This document shows, piece by piece, positions 1 to 7,806 of a stretch of 37,439 nt of DNA. The translations under genes were made by a program, and so were the position numbers. Origin of the DNA: Burkholderiaceae bacterium (GTDB lineage: Bacteria > Pseudomonadota > Gammaproteobacteria > Burkholderiales > Burkholderiaceae_C); contig CAJPFZ010000577.1 of the NCBI GenBank assembly GCA_905339355.1, forward strand, positions 1 to 37,439, read 5' to 3'. Each line of letters opens with the position of its first letter. Within the stretch, counting starts at the first letter, position 1. Below the pieces are notes generated by a model, which did not search any database, was not told the origin of the DNA, and saw nothing but the letters and a program-made list of their open reading frames with translations.

Positions 1-203
1 ACGTCACGCAGGGGCATGCGGTAGCCGTAGCGGCGGCTGCCCCACGAGCCATCACCGTCGTAGATGCGCTCGCTGGCCGCATGAAGCCGCACAAACTCTT
101 CGACGTGAGGCGGATCGGCGCGCGACACATCCGCATCTGCGGCACACGCTGCGCCTGCAGCGAGGAAGAGAACACGTGAGCACCATCGCCGGAAGGCAGC
201 CAT
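1..203 (-). CDS. Putative exported protein, incomplete at the window edge
   Basis: An open frame runs on the minus strand from ATG at 203 to the window edge without a stop, giving 67 residues of the N-terminus. It begins with a typical signal peptide: basic residues (RRWCSR), a hydrophobic stretch (VLFLAAGAA), then a likely cleavage site ACA|AD near residue 21. The mature part starts acidic and polar (DADVSRADPPHVEEF), followed by a Gly/Tyr/Arg-rich piece (GSWGSRRYGYRMPL). The sequence GGGAAG lies about 10 nt upstream of the ATG and may be the ribosome binding site. The start is 32 nt after the pirin stop on the same strand, so co-transcription is likely. I do not recognise the family. Only export is supported. 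Confidence 0.6.
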   Translation of the reverse strand, partial: MAAFRRWCSRVLFLAAGAACAADADVSRADPPHVEEFVRLHAASERIYDGDGSWGSRRYGYRMPLRD

Positions 204-235
204 GTGCGCGATTCTTCCCACTCGGAGTGCGGCGC

Positions 236-1111
236 CTAGGCGCGCTCGAAACGGCCTGCCTGGGAGTCCTGCACCGCCTGGAAAATCTCCTCCTTCGTGT
301 TCATCACGAACGGTCCGTGCTGGACGATCGGCTCGTTCAGCGGCCGCCCGGCGACGAGCAGTGCGCGTGCCGGTGCATCGGCGTGCAGCACGACGCCGTC
401 GCCGCCGTTGGCGAGGATCGCCATGCGCTGCGACGGCAGCGGCGAATCGCCGACCCGCAGCTCGCCGCGGTAGACGTAGACGAACGCGTTGTGCGCCGCC
501 GGCAGTGATTGCGAGAAGTGCGAGCCGGCCTCGAAGTGGAGGTCGAGGTACAGCGGCTGCGTCGTCTCGCGCTGCACCGCGCCCGCGATGCCGTGGCTTG
601 CGCCGGCGATGACACGCACGGTCACGCCCTCGGGCGTCTTGAACTCGGGAACGGTGTCGCTCTGGATGTCGCGGTACCAGGGCGCGTTCATCTTGTCCTT
701 GGCGGCGAGGTTGAGCCACAGCTGGAAGCCTTCCATGCGGCCGTCTTCCTGCTCGGGCAGCTCGGAATGGACCACGCCGCGGCCGGCCGTCATCCACTGC
801 ACGCCGCCGTTTTGCAGCAAGCCCTCGTGGCCGGCGCTGTCGCGGTGGCGCATGCGGCCGGCGATCATGTAGGTGATGGTCTCGAAGCCGCGGTGCGGAT
901 GGCTCGGAAAGCCGCCGATGTAGTCCTGCGGGTCGTCGGTGCCGAAGGCGTCGAGCATCAGGTACGGGTCGAGCCGGCGCTGCAGCGACTGGGTCAGCAC
1001 CCGCGTGAGCTTGACGCCGGCGCCGTCGGAAGTCGGCATGCCGGCCACCACACGCTCGACGGTGCGGGGCTGGGTGACGATTTCTCGGGCAAGTTCGGTG
1101 GTGGCGGTCAT
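236..1111 (-). CDS. Pirin family protein (bicupin, quercetinase-like)
   Basis: A 291-residue cytoplasmic protein of the pirin/YhhW family. The N-terminal cupin carries the family signature: HPHRGFETITY (His71, His73), then GRGVVHSELPE (His115, Glu117). These four residues are the usual metal ligands of pirins. The C-terminal cupin (from about residue 150) is less conserved, as in relatives. Some bacterial pirins show quercetin 2,3-dioxygenase activity, while others act as protein partners (for example of pyruvate dehydrogenase), so the substrate here is unknown. Length is normal for the family. It lies downstream of azoR on the same strand, separated by 139 nt that hold a large inverted repeat. 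The association with an azoreductase and a LysR regulator suggests a quinone/flavonoid or electrophile stress response, which is inference. Confidence 0.93.
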   Translation of the reverse strand: MTATTELAREIVTQPRTVERVVAGMPTSDGAGVKLTRVLTQSLQRRLDPYLMLDAFGTDDPQDYIGGFPSHPHRGFETITYMIAGRMRHRDSAGHEGLLQNGGVQWMTAGRGVVHSELPEQEDGRMEGFQLWLNLAAKDKMNAPWYRDIQSDTVPEFKTPEGVTVRVIAGASHGIAGAVQRETTQPLYLDLHFEAGSHFSQSLPAAHNAFVYVYRGELRVGDSPLPSQRMAILANGGDGVVLHADAPARALLVAGRPLNEPIVQHGPFVMNTKEEIFQAVQDSQAGRFERA

Positions 1112-1152
1112 GGTCTCTTTCTCCTTGAATGCGGCCTTGCTGGTGTGCCGGG

Positions 1153-1218
1153 CGGGAGTGGGGCCGTTCGCTGCGTTCCGGGGAATTCTTATTCACTCCG
1201 CGAACGGCCCCACTCCCG
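1153..1218. repeat. 19-bp perfect inverted repeat between azoR and the pirin gene
   Basis: CGGGAGTGGGGCCGTTCGC at 1153-1171 is perfectly complementary to 1200-1218, with 28 nt between the arms. It fills about half of the azoR-pirin gap. A transcript from azoR would form a very stable hairpin here. There is no T-tract on either side, so it is not a standard intrinsic terminator. A dispersed palindromic element or an mRNA-stabilising hairpin are alternatives. Confidence 0.85.
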
Positions 1219-1250
1219 GCCGGGTTGCGTATCGCCGAGGGAATCAGGAC

Positions 1251-1853
1251 TCAAGCGGCGAGCACCTCCTCGATCTGACTTTGCGCCGACGCGAGGGCCT
1301 TCTGCTCCGCGTCCGGTCCCATCGCCAAACCTTCGGCGTAGATGAACTGCACATTGGTCATGCCGAGGAAGGCGAAGACGTTCTGAAGATAGGGCACCTG
1401 CGTGTCGGCCGGTGTGTTGCGGTACAGGCCCCCGCGGGTCAGGGCGACGTACACCTTCTTGCCCTGCACCAGGCCGACGGGGCCCTTGTCGGTGTAGCGG
1501 AAGGTCACGCCGGAACGCGCGATGGCGTCGATCCAGTTCTTCAGCTGAGCCGAGACGCCGAAGTTGTACATCGGCACGCCGAACACGATCACGTCGGCCG
1601 CCTGCAGCTCGGCGATCAACGCGTCGTCCAGCGCGACGCGCGCGGCTTGATCGGGCGTGCGCTGGTCGGCGGGGGTGAAGAGGGCTGCGAGCGCGGCTTC
1701 ACCGAGTTCGGGGTGGGGCGTGCGGCCGAGGTCGCGGACGGTCAGGCTGGCATCGGGGTTCGACTTCTGCAGCCGATCGACGATGTCACGCGCCAAGCGG
1801 GTGGACTGCGACTGGTCGGCCCGGGCGCTGGAGTTGATTTGCAGGATGTTCAT
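1251..1853 (-). CDS. azoR: FMN-dependent NADH-azoreductase
   Basis: A 200-residue flavodoxin-fold protein of the AzoR (AcpD) family. It would reduce azo compounds and quinones by two-electron transfer from NAD(P)H using FMN in the cytoplasm. Family signatures include the N-terminal phosphate-binding stretch [17 protein letters not shown] (residues 1-17), the FMN loop [18 protein letters not shown] near residue 100, the following SGVTFRYT, and the later TRGG. Length matches the family (about 200). It is divergent from a LysR regulator 100 nt away, the usual arrangement for regulator and target, so activation or repression by that LysR protein is likely. The pirin gene follows on the same strand. 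Confidence 0.93.
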   Translation of the reverse strand: MNILQINSSARADQSQSTRLARDIVDRLQKSNPDASLTVRDLGRTPHPELGEAALAALFTPADQRTPDQAARVALDDALIAELQAADVIVFGVPMYNFGVSAQLKNWIDAIARSGVTFRYTDKGPVGLVQGKKVYVALTRGGLYRNTPADTQVPYLQNVFAFLGMTNVQFIYAEGLAMGPDAEQKALASAQSQIEEVLAA

Positions 1854-1953
1854 GGCGGTTCCTTGAAATGGGGTGGCGATGGAACCAATGTAGTTATCCC
1901 GAAATCAATCCGGAAGGTGTTGGAATGGATATGATTGTTCCGTCAATGGGACA
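1854..1953. promoter_or_regulatory. Divergent azoR/lysR control region with inverted repeats
   Basis: This 100-nt region between the divergent genes contains GGAACCAAT (1881-1889) and its near complement ATTGTTCC (1934-1941). The second also forms the dyad ATTG-N6-CAAT (1934-1947). LysR-type proteins usually bind such interrupted dyads, and the placement between regulator and target fits. TATGAT at 1930-1935 could be a -10 box for the lysR gene, but no convincing -35 is visible. The operator assignment is inference. Confidence 0.4.
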
Positions 1954-2931
1954 GTGAGTGACGCCATGACCCTCGAACCCAATGACTTGATGCTGTTTGC
2001 CCGCGTGGTGGAGGAGGGCAGTTTCAGCCGCGCTGCCGAGCGGGTCGGCCTGCCGAAATCGACCGTCTCGCGCCGCCTCGCGATGCTCGAATCGCATCTC
2101 GGTGAACGGCTGCTGCTGCGCACGACGCGCAAGCTCACCGTTACCGACTTCGGCCACAGCGTGCTCGAGCATGCGCAGCAGGTGGCGGCCGAAGTCGATG
2201 CCACGGCGTTTCTCGCGCAGCACCGGCAGGCCGAGCCGAGCGGGCGGCTTCGGGTGTCGATGCCGGGGGATATTGCGACCGTCGTGCTCGGTTCGCTGCT
2301 GGCCGACTTCGTTGCCAAGTACCCGGCGATCACGCTGGAGCTCGACTTGACGCCGCGTCGCGTGGACCTCATCGGCGAGAACTTCGACGTCGCGCTGCGC
2401 ATGGGCGAGCTGCCCGACGACGCCACGCTCGCCGCGCGCCGCGTCGCGACCTTCTCGATCGGTCTCTATGCGTCACCGGACTACCTGCAGCGTCGCGGCG
2501 AGCCGAAGGAGCCCGAGGCGTTGATGGAGCACGACGCGCTGCGCATCCTGAAGCGCAGCGGCGAGCCGGCGCGCTGGACGCTCACGCGCGGCGAGTCGCG
2601 GTGGGAAGGCATTCCGCCGGCTCGGGCGACGGCGAACTCGCCCGAGCTGCTGATCCGCCTGGCTCGATCGGGTGTCGGCATCGCGGCCGTCGCCGACCAC
2701 TTCGCGATGCCCTACGTGAGCAGCGGGGAGCTGGTGCCGGTGCTGGAGGACTGGCGCTTGCCGCCGTCGGACGCCTGGGCGGTGTTCCCCGGGCGCCGCC
2801 TGATGCCGGCGCGCACGCGGGTGTTTCTCGATGCGATCGCGGTGAGCTTCACCGGGCCTGCATGCCAGCAGGCGCAGGAAGAACTGATGCGCGCCAAGCG
2901 CGAACGGCCGAGACTCAGGCCGACTGCCTGA
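1954..2931 (+). CDS. LysR family transcriptional regulator
   Basis: A 325-residue regulator with the LysR layout. The N-terminal winged helix-turn-helix is at residues 5-64 of the GTG-started form (FARVVEEGSFSRAAERVG, then STVSRRLAMLESHLGERLL). The effector-binding periplasmic-protein-like domain starts near residue 95 (GRLRVSMPGDIA) and is followed by typical LysR elements (DVALRMGELPDD). The GTG at 1954 gives this length; an ATG at 1966 (MTLEPNDLML) is an equally good start and would remove four residues. It is divergent from azoR, so azoR and perhaps pirin are the probable targets. The effector is unknown; quinones or aromatic electrophiles would fit the context. The 3' end is 18 nt from the stop of the convergent trpS. 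Confidence 0.9.
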   Translation: MSDAMTLEPNDLMLFARVVEEGSFSRAAERVGLPKSTVSRRLAMLESHLGERLLLRTTRKLTVTDFGHSVLEHAQQVAAEVDATAFLAQHRQAEPSGRLRVSMPGDIATVVLGSLLADFVAKYPAITLELDLTPRRVDLIGENFDVALRMGELPDDATLAARRVATFSIGLYASPDYLQRRGEPKEPEALMEHDALRILKRSGEPARWTLTRGESRWEGIPPARATANSPELLIRLARSGVGIAAVADHFAMPYVSSGELVPVLEDWRLPPSDAWAVFPGRRLMPARTRVFLDAIAVSFTGPACQQAQEELMRAKRERPRLRPTA

Positions 2932-2949
2932 GCGCTCCCGGTCACCGCG

Positions 2950-4158
2950 TCAGTAGAGCAGGCCCATCGCCTCGCGCACGTCGCGCATGGTCTCGCGCGC
3001 GATCGTGCGCGCGCGCTCGGTGCCGACCTCGACGATCCAGTGCACCTGCTTGGGGTTGCTCAGGTACTGCTCGGCACGTTCGCGCCAGGGCTCCTGCTCC
3101 TTCTTGATCGCGTCGATCACCGGCTGCTTGCAGTCGAGGCAGCCGATGCCGGCGGTGGTGCAGCCGGTCCAGACCCATTGCCGCGTCGCATCGTCCGAGT
3201 ACACCTTGTGGAACTGCCACACCGGGCAAAGGTCCGGGTTGCCCGGGTCGCTGCGGTGCACTCGCGCGGGGTCGGTCGGCATGCGCTTGATCTTGCGTTC
3301 GACCTCGGCCGGCTCCTCGCGCATGGCGATTGCGTTGCCGTAGCTCTTGCTCATCTTCGCGCCGTCCAGGCCCGGCAGCTTCGTGACCTCGGTGTGCAGC
3401 GCCGCCGGCTCGGTCAGGATGGTCTTGCCGGTGCCCTTCACGTGGCCCAGCAGCAGCTCGGTGTCTTCGGCGGTCCAGCCGGCAGCGGCGCCCGCCGCTC
3501 GGTTGATCAGCGCTTCGCCCTTGGCGAGCGCTTCGCCCTTGCCGGCTTCCTGGTATTCGCGGCGCTGTTTCTCGAGGTAGCGGGCGTCGTCCTTGCTCAG
3601 CTTGGCGATCGCGGCGGCGACCTTCTGCTCGAAGCCGGGCGGCCGGCCGTAAAGGTGGTTGAAGCGGCGCGCCACTTCGCGCGTGAGCTCGACGTGAGAG
3701 GCCTGGTCTTCGCCGACCGGCACGAAAGCCGCCTTGTAGATCAGAATATCGGCCGCCTGCAGCAGCGGATAGCCGAGGAAGCCATAGGTCGCGAGGTCGC
3801 GGTCCTTCAGCTTCTCGATCTGGTCCTTATAGGTCGGAACGCGCTCGAGCCAGCCAAGCGGCGTGCCCATCGCGAGCAGCGTGAACAGCTCGGCGTGCTC
3901 GGGCAGCCGGCTCTGAATGAAGATCGTCGACTTCTCCGGGTCGAGGCCCGCGGCGAGCCAGTCGATCACCATGTCGTAGACGGTCTTCTCGATTGTCTCG
4001 CGGTCTTCGTAGTGCGTGGTCAGCGCATGCCAGTCGGCCACGAAGTAGAAGCAGTCGTAGTCGGCCTGCAGCTTGACCCAGTTCTTCAGGGCGCCGTGGT
4101 AGTGGCCGAGGTGGAGCGCCCCCGTGGGACGCATGCCGGACAAGACTCTCTGCTTCAT
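2950..4158 (-). CDS. trpS: Tryptophanyl-tRNA synthetase
   Basis: A 402-residue class I aminoacyl-tRNA synthetase that charges tRNA-Trp with tryptophan at the expense of ATP. The HIGH-type motif is HLGH (16-19, in ALHLGHYHG), and KMSKS is intact at residues 268-272. The central Rossmann core includes GYPLLQAADILIYKA (129-143) and VGEDQASHVELTR. Compared with the roughly 330-residue form of E. coli, there is an extra charged stretch of about 65 residues between the core and KMSKS (about 180-262). From memory, about 400 residues is normal for this enzyme in Burkholderiales. The C-terminal part has CLDCKQPVIDAI near residue 344. The start ATG at 4158 is preceded by AAGG, and a TACAAT box lies about 30 nt upstream. 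Confidence 0.96.
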   Translation of the reverse strand: MKQRVLSGMRPTGALHLGHYHGALKNWVKLQADYDCFYFVADWHALTTHYEDRETIEKTVYDMVIDWLAAGLDPEKSTIFIQSRLPEHAELFTLLAMGTPLGWLERVPTYKDQIEKLKDRDLATYGFLGYPLLQAADILIYKAAFVPVGEDQASHVELTREVARRFNHLYGRPPGFEQKVAAAIAKLSKDDARYLEKQRREYQEAGKGEALAKGEALINRAAGAAAGWTAEDTELLLGHVKGTGKTILTEPAALHTEVTKLPGLDGAKMSKSYGNAIAMREEPAEVERKIKRMPTDPARVHRSDPGNPDLCPVWQFHKVYSDDATRQWVWTGCTTAGIGCLDCKQPVIDAIKKEQEPWRERAEQYLSNPKQVHWIVEVGTERARTIARETMRDVREAMGLLY

Positions 4159-4185
4159 CGTGGGAGGCCTTCTGTGAAGGGGCGA

Positions 4186-4207
4186 ATTGTAGGTGGCCCG
4201 CTACACT
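4186..4207. promoter_or_regulatory. Candidate -10 boxes of divergent trpS and purN
   Basis: TACAAT is read on the minus strand at 4191-4186, facing trpS, and TACACT on the plus strand at 4202-4207, 9 nt before the purN ATG. No good -35 hexamer is visible for either. The start codons of trpS and purN are only 58 nt apart, so their promoters must overlap here. Confidence 0.35.
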
Positions 4208-4216
4208 TCGCCCGCC

Positions 4217-4843
4217 ATGAAGAACATCGTGATCCTCATCTCCGGCCGCGGCTCCAACATGGAGGCGATCGTGCGCGCCTGCGCCAGCGAAGGCTGGGAT
4301 GCGCGGGTCGCGGCGGTGGTCAGCAACCGGCCCGATGCCCCGGGGCTTGCCTTCGCGCAGGAGCGCGGCATCGCCACGGCAGTGGTCGATCACACGCTGT
4401 TCGCCGACCGAGATGCCTTCGATGCCGAGCTCGCGCGCGTGGTCGGCGAGTTCTCGCCCGACGTGATCGTGCTGGCGGGCTTCATGCGCATCCTGACGCC
4501 CGCCTTCGTCAGCCGCTTCGAGCGCCGCATCCTCAATGTGCATCCGTCGCTGCTGCCTGCCTTCACGGGGCTGCACACGCACCGGCGGGCGATCGAGGCC
4601 GGCTGCAAGCTCGCCGGGGCGACGGTGCACTTCGTCACCCCCGAGCTGGACCACGGTCCGATCATCATCCAGGCGGTGGTGCCGGTGCTTCCAGGCGATA
4701 CCGAGGCCACCCTCTCCGCGCGCATCCTGGCGCGCGAACACCAGATCTACCCGCGGGCGGTTCGCTGGGTGGTCGAAGGCGTGCTGCGCGAAGACGCGGG
4801 TGTCGTCGTGCATACCGGCGGCGAATCGCAGCTGGTGCTCTGA
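4217..4843 (+). CDS. purN: Phosphoribosylglycinamide formyltransferase (GART)
   Basis: A 208-residue enzyme that transfers the formyl group of 10-formyltetrahydrofolate to GAR, the third step of purine synthesis, in the cytoplasm. The phosphate-binding loop GRGSNMEAI is at residues 10-18. Catalytic residues are visible as Asn107 and His109 (NVHPSLLP) and Asp145 (PELDHGPII). Length is normal. I chose the ATG at 4217 because the protein then starts MKNIVILISGRGSN, as in relatives; an upstream in-frame ATG at 4193 would add eight residues that do not resemble the family. There is no Shine-Dalgarno, and a TACACT box sits just upstream. The methyltransferase gene follows after 12 nt and is probably co-transcribed. 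Confidence 0.95.
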   Translation: MKNIVILISGRGSNMEAIVRACASEGWDARVAAVVSNRPDAPGLAFAQERGIATAVVDHTLFADRDAFDAELARVVGEFSPDVIVLAGFMRILTPAFVSRFERRILNVHPSLLPAFTGLHTHRRAIEAGCKLAGATVHFVTPELDHGPIIIQAVVPVLPGDTEATLSARILAREHQIYPRAVRWVVEGVLREDAGVVVHTGGESQLVL

Positions 4844-4855
4844 ACGGGCGACGCC

Positions 4856-6115
4856 ATGCATCCCAACGCCCTGCTCGAGCTTGCCACCGACCTGCTGCAC
4901 AAGGTGCTGCAGTTCGAGTCGCCGGCCGACGGCGTGGTCTCGGACTTCTTTCGCCAGCACCGCGCGCTCGGCGCGCGCGAGCGCCACACGCTGGCCGAGA
5001 CGACCTACAACGTGCTGCGCCACCGCTCGCTCTATCACCACCTCGCGCAATCGGGCAAGGGCGAGATGGAGCGGCGCCTGGCGATCCTCGGCTGGCAAGG
5101 CAACGAAGGTTTCCTGCGCGCCGCGCTCAACGAGCACGAGCAGCAATGGCTCGAGAAGGTGAAGGCCGTCGACCGCGCGGCCCTGCCCGAGAAGCTGCGC
5201 CACAACCTGCCCGAGTGGCTGGCGCAGCCGCTGCAAGCGGCCCTGGGCGAGGACTTCTGGCCGCTGGTCGACAGCCTCAACCAGCCGGCCGCGCTCGACC
5301 TGCGGGTCAACACCATGAAGGCCAAGCGCGACGACGTGCAGGCCGCACTAGCCCAGGCCGGCATCGAGGCGGTGCCGACGCCCTATTCGCCATGGGGACT
5401 GCGCATCCAGGGCAAGCCGGCGCTCAGCAAGCTCGACGTCTTCTCCGGCGGGCTGGTCGAGGTGCAGGACGAAGGCAGCCAGCTGCTCGCGCTAATGACA
5501 GATGCCAAACGCGGCGAGATGGTGGTCGACTTCTGCGCCGGCGCCGGCGGCAAGACGCTGGCGCTCGGTGCGGCGATGCGCAACACCGGGCGCCTGTATG
5601 CCTTCGATACGTCGGGTCATCGGCTGGCGGCGCTGCGCCCGAGGCTGGCGCGCAGCGGGCTGTCCAACGTCTACCCGGTGCAGATCGCGCACGAACGCGA
5701 CGATCGCATCAAGCGGCTGGCCGGCAAGATCGACCGCGTGCTGGTCGACGCGCCGTGCTCGGGCCTGGGCACCCTGCGCCGCAACCCGGACATGAAGTGG
5801 CGCCAGTCGCCCCAGGCGATCGCCGAACTGAAGGAAAAGCAGGCGGCGATCCTCGACAGCGCGGCACGCCTGGTCAAGCCTGGCGGCCGGCTCGTGTACG
5901 CCACCTGCAGCCTGCTCGACGAGGAAAACGAGGCGATCGCCTGCGCCTTCGGCGAGGCCCATGCACGCGACTTCACGCCGTTGCCGGCGGCCGACGTCCT
6001 TGCGAAAGCTCATGCCGGCAGCCCTCAGTCGCTCGTTCGTGAGCAATATCTGCGTTTGTGGCCGCACCGCCACCTGACCGACGGATTCTTTGCCGCCGTG
6101 TGGGAACGCCGTTGA
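4856..6115 (+). CDS. RsmB/NOP-family RNA (cytosine-5) methyltransferase
   Basis: A 419-residue SAM-dependent methyltransferase of the NOL1/NOP2/sun family that makes 5-methylcytosine in RNA. The SAM loop is visible as DFCAGAGGKTLALGA. Both catalytic cysteines are present: Cys301 in DAPCSGLGTLRRNPD and Cys351 in ATCSLLDEENE. The N-terminal 140 residues are helical and resemble the extra N-terminal part of this subfamily (RHRALGARERHTLAETTYNVLRH). RsmB itself methylates C967 of 16S rRNA, but several paralogues exist, so I give no symbol. It starts 12 nt after purN, giving a probable two-gene operon. Confidence 0.9.
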   Translation: MHPNALLELATDLLHKVLQFESPADGVVSDFFRQHRALGARERHTLAETTYNVLRHRSLYHHLAQSGKGEMERRLAILGWQGNEGFLRAALNEHEQQWLEKVKAVDRAALPEKLRHNLPEWLAQPLQAALGEDFWPLVDSLNQPAALDLRVNTMKAKRDDVQAALAQAGIEAVPTPYSPWGLRIQGKPALSKLDVFSGGLVEVQDEGSQLLALMTDAKRGEMVVDFCAGAGGKTLALGAAMRNTGRLYAFDTSGHRLAALRPRLARSGLSNVYPVQIAHERDDRIKRLAGKIDRVLVDAPCSGLGTLRRNPDMKWRQSPQAIAELKEKQAAILDSAARLVKPGGRLVYATCSLLDEENEAIACAFGEAHARDFTPLPAADVLAKAHAGSPQSLVREQYLRLWPHRHLTDGFFAAVWERR

Positions 6116-6158
6116 AGCTTTGGTGATCTATAGCTGGGTGCGTGAATTGGTGGCGTGT

Positions 6159-6204
6159 ACCCCCGGAGTTTTCGAGGGGTATTGAAGGGAGCCTCCTCTA
6201 CAAT
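6159..6204 (+). promoter_or_regulatory. Upstream region of the desaturase gene: hairpin and TACAAT box
   Basis: An interrupted inverted repeat ACCCC...GGGGT (6159-6180) is followed by a TACAAT -10 candidate at 6199-6204, which would start transcription about 30 nt before the desaturase ATG. No good -35 hexamer precedes it. The hairpin has no T-tract and is not a clear terminator for the upstream operon. Confidence 0.35.
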
Positions 6205-6242
6205 GCACGACCCGCTGTCGGTGACGGCTTTAAGGTAAATCA

Positions 6243-7466
6243 ATGAATTTTTTGACGATGGTCTGGGATGGCCTGGTGACTTGGCTGGCCCATGGCCTGG
6301 TGGACACCGCCTGGTGGCAGGTGGTGCTGTACACCCTGATCACCACGCACCTGACGATCGCCTCGGTGACGATCTTCCTGCACCGCGCCCAGGCCCACCG
6401 CGCACTCGACCTCGGCCCCGTGCCCTCGCATTTCTTCCGCCTGTGGCTGTGGCTGACCACCGGCATGGTGACCAAGGAGTGGGTCGCGATACACCGCAAG
6501 CACCACGCCAAGTGCGAAACCGAAGACGATCCGCACAGCCCGCAGACCCGCGGCATCAAGAAGGTGCTGCTCGAAGGCAGCGAGCTCTACCGCGAAGAGG
6601 CCAAGAACCAGCAGACGCTCGCCAAGTTCGGCCACGGCACGCCCGACGACTGGCTCGAGCGCAACCTGTACAGCCGCTTCAGCTGGCAGGGCGTGGGCCT
6701 GATGCTGATCATCAACGTGTCGCTGTTCGGCGCCATCGGCCTCACCGTCTGGGCCGTGCAGATGCTGTGGATCCCGATCACGGCGGCCGGCATCATCAAC
6801 GGCATCGGCCACTGGTGGGGATACCGCAACTTCGAGGCGGCCGACGCGTCGACCAACGTCTCGCCGTGGGGCATCCTCATCGGCGGCGAAGAACTGCACA
6901 ACAACCACCACACCTACCCGACCTCGGCCAAGCTGTCGGTCAAGCCCTACGAGTTCGACATCGGCTGGATGTACATCCGCGGCCTGGAGCTGCTGGGCTG
7001 GGCCAAGGTGCGCAAGACGCCCCCGATGCTCAAGCTCGGCGCCGTCAAGCCGGTGGCCGACTCACAGACGCTCGAGGCCGTCATCGCCAACCGCTACGAG
7101 GTGATGGCCAAGTACGCCAAGCACCTGCGCCACGCCTGCCGCGCCGAGCTGGCCCGGCTGAAGGCCGAGGGCGCGCAGAACACGGCGCGCTGGAAAGAGA
7201 TGCGCCTGGCCCGGCGCTGGCTGCACCGCGACGAGGACAAGATTCCTCACGAGGTGAAGCCGCACGTCGCCAACGTCTGCGCGCAGAACGCGGCGCTGGC
7301 CAAGCTCGTCGCGATGCGCGAGGAGCTGCGCCAGCTGTGGACGCGCACCAACGTGTCGGCCGAGCAGCTGGTGGCCGACCTGCAGGCCTGGTGCAAGAAG
7401 GCCGAAGACAGCGGCATCGCCGCCCTGCAGGAATTCGCGTTGAAGCTGCGCGCGGCGCACGCCTGA
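6243..7466 (+). CDS. Membrane fatty-acid (acyl-CoA) desaturase with long C-terminal tail
   Basis: A 407-residue integral membrane di-iron desaturase that introduces a cis double bond into acyl chains, probably at delta-9. All three histidine boxes are present: HRAQAH (47-52), HRKHH (84-88) and HNNHH (219-223, in GEELHNNHHTYP). Hydrophobic segments surround residues 25-48, 64-75 and 150-180. After the third box, an extra, mostly helical and charged region of about 150 residues runs to the end, with the terminal motif LQAWCKKAEDSGIAALQEFA. A similar tail occurs in some pseudomonad desaturases, but the eukaryotic/cyanobacterial forms lack it. It is a single gene followed by a strong terminator. 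The role is membrane fluidity and unsaturated lipid synthesis. Confidence 0.92.
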   Translation: MNFLTMVWDGLVTWLAHGLVDTAWWQVVLYTLITTHLTIASVTIFLHRAQAHRALDLGPVPSHFFRLWLWLTTGMVTKEWVAIHRKHHAKCETEDDPHSPQTRGIKKVLLEGSELYREEAKNQQTLAKFGHGTPDDWLERNLYSRFSWQGVGLMLIINVSLFGAIGLTVWAVQMLWIPITAAGIINGIGHWWGYRNFEAADASTNVSPWGILIGGEELHNNHHTYPTSAKLSVKPYEFDIGWMYIRGLELLGWAKVRKTPPMLKLGAVKPVADSQTLEAVIANRYEVMAKYAKHLRHACRAELARLKAEGAQNTARWKEMRLARRWLHRDEDKIPHEVKPHVANVCAQNAALAKLVAMREELRQLWTRTNVSAEQLVADLQAWCKKAEDSGIAALQEFALKLRAAHA

Positions 7467-7489
7467 AGCGTCTCTCCCTCTCATGAAAC

Positions 7490-7513
7490 AAGGCCCTGCG
7501 GGGCCTTTTTCTC
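7490..7513 (+). terminator. Rho-independent terminator of the desaturase gene
   Basis: AAGGCCC (7490-7496) pairs perfectly with GGGCCTT (7501-7507) around the loop TGCG and runs into a T-rich tail (7506-7515). It lies 24 nt after the desaturase stop. Confidence 0.9.
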
Positions 7514-7568
7514 TTGGGGCGCGCGGTGTCCGCTTGGTGTGGTCGCACTGGGCGCACAGGTGGGCAAC

Positions 7569-7600
7569 AAAAAACCCGCCGGATTCACATCGGGCGGGTT
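7569..7600 (-). terminator. Rho-independent terminator of rpmB-rpmG
   Basis: Read on the minus strand, AACCCGCC (7600-7593) pairs with GGCGGGTT (7580-7573) and is followed by six T (7574-7569). It lies just past the rpmG stop. The two converging transcription units therefore have separate terminators. Confidence 0.9.
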
Positions 7601-7619
7601 GGTCGGGAGAGAAGCCGAA

Positions 7620-7787
7620 TTACTTCAGCTTCGTCTCCTTGTACATCACGTGCTTGCGAGCCTTCGGGTCGAACTTCATGATTTCGAGCTTTTCGGGCGT
7701 CGTCTTCTTGTTCTTGTCGGTCGTGTAGAAGTGACCGGTGCCGGCGCTGGATTCCAGCTTGATCTTTTCGCGTCCACCTTTTGCCAT
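7620..7787 (-). CDS. rpmG: 50S ribosomal protein L33
   Basis: A 55-residue ribosomal protein of the large subunit, near the E site. The translation starts [20 protein letters not shown] and ends [13 protein letters not shown], the Cys-free form of L33 usual in proteobacteria. It is very rich in Lys and contains the characteristic [17 protein letters not shown] ribosome binding site sits 7 nt before the ATG. It follows rpmB by 19 nt, and the rpmB-rpmG order is the same as in E. coli. A strong terminator lies directly downstream. Confidence 0.97.
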   Translation of the reverse strand: MAKGGREKIKLESSAGTGHFYTTDKNKKTTPEKLEIMKFDPKARKHVMYKETKLK

Positions 7788-7806
7788 GATCTGCTCCTAG
7801 TGGTGT

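Noticed and set aside
3040-6042. A 1000-codon plus-strand frame running antisense to trpS and across purN and the methyltransferase gene
   Set aside because: It contradicts three well-recognised genes and its translation is compositionally biased without any family motif.
6159-6180. ACCCC...GGGGT as terminator of the purN operon
   Set aside because: The stem is short, the loop long and there is no T-tract; it is recorded only as part of the desaturase upstream region.
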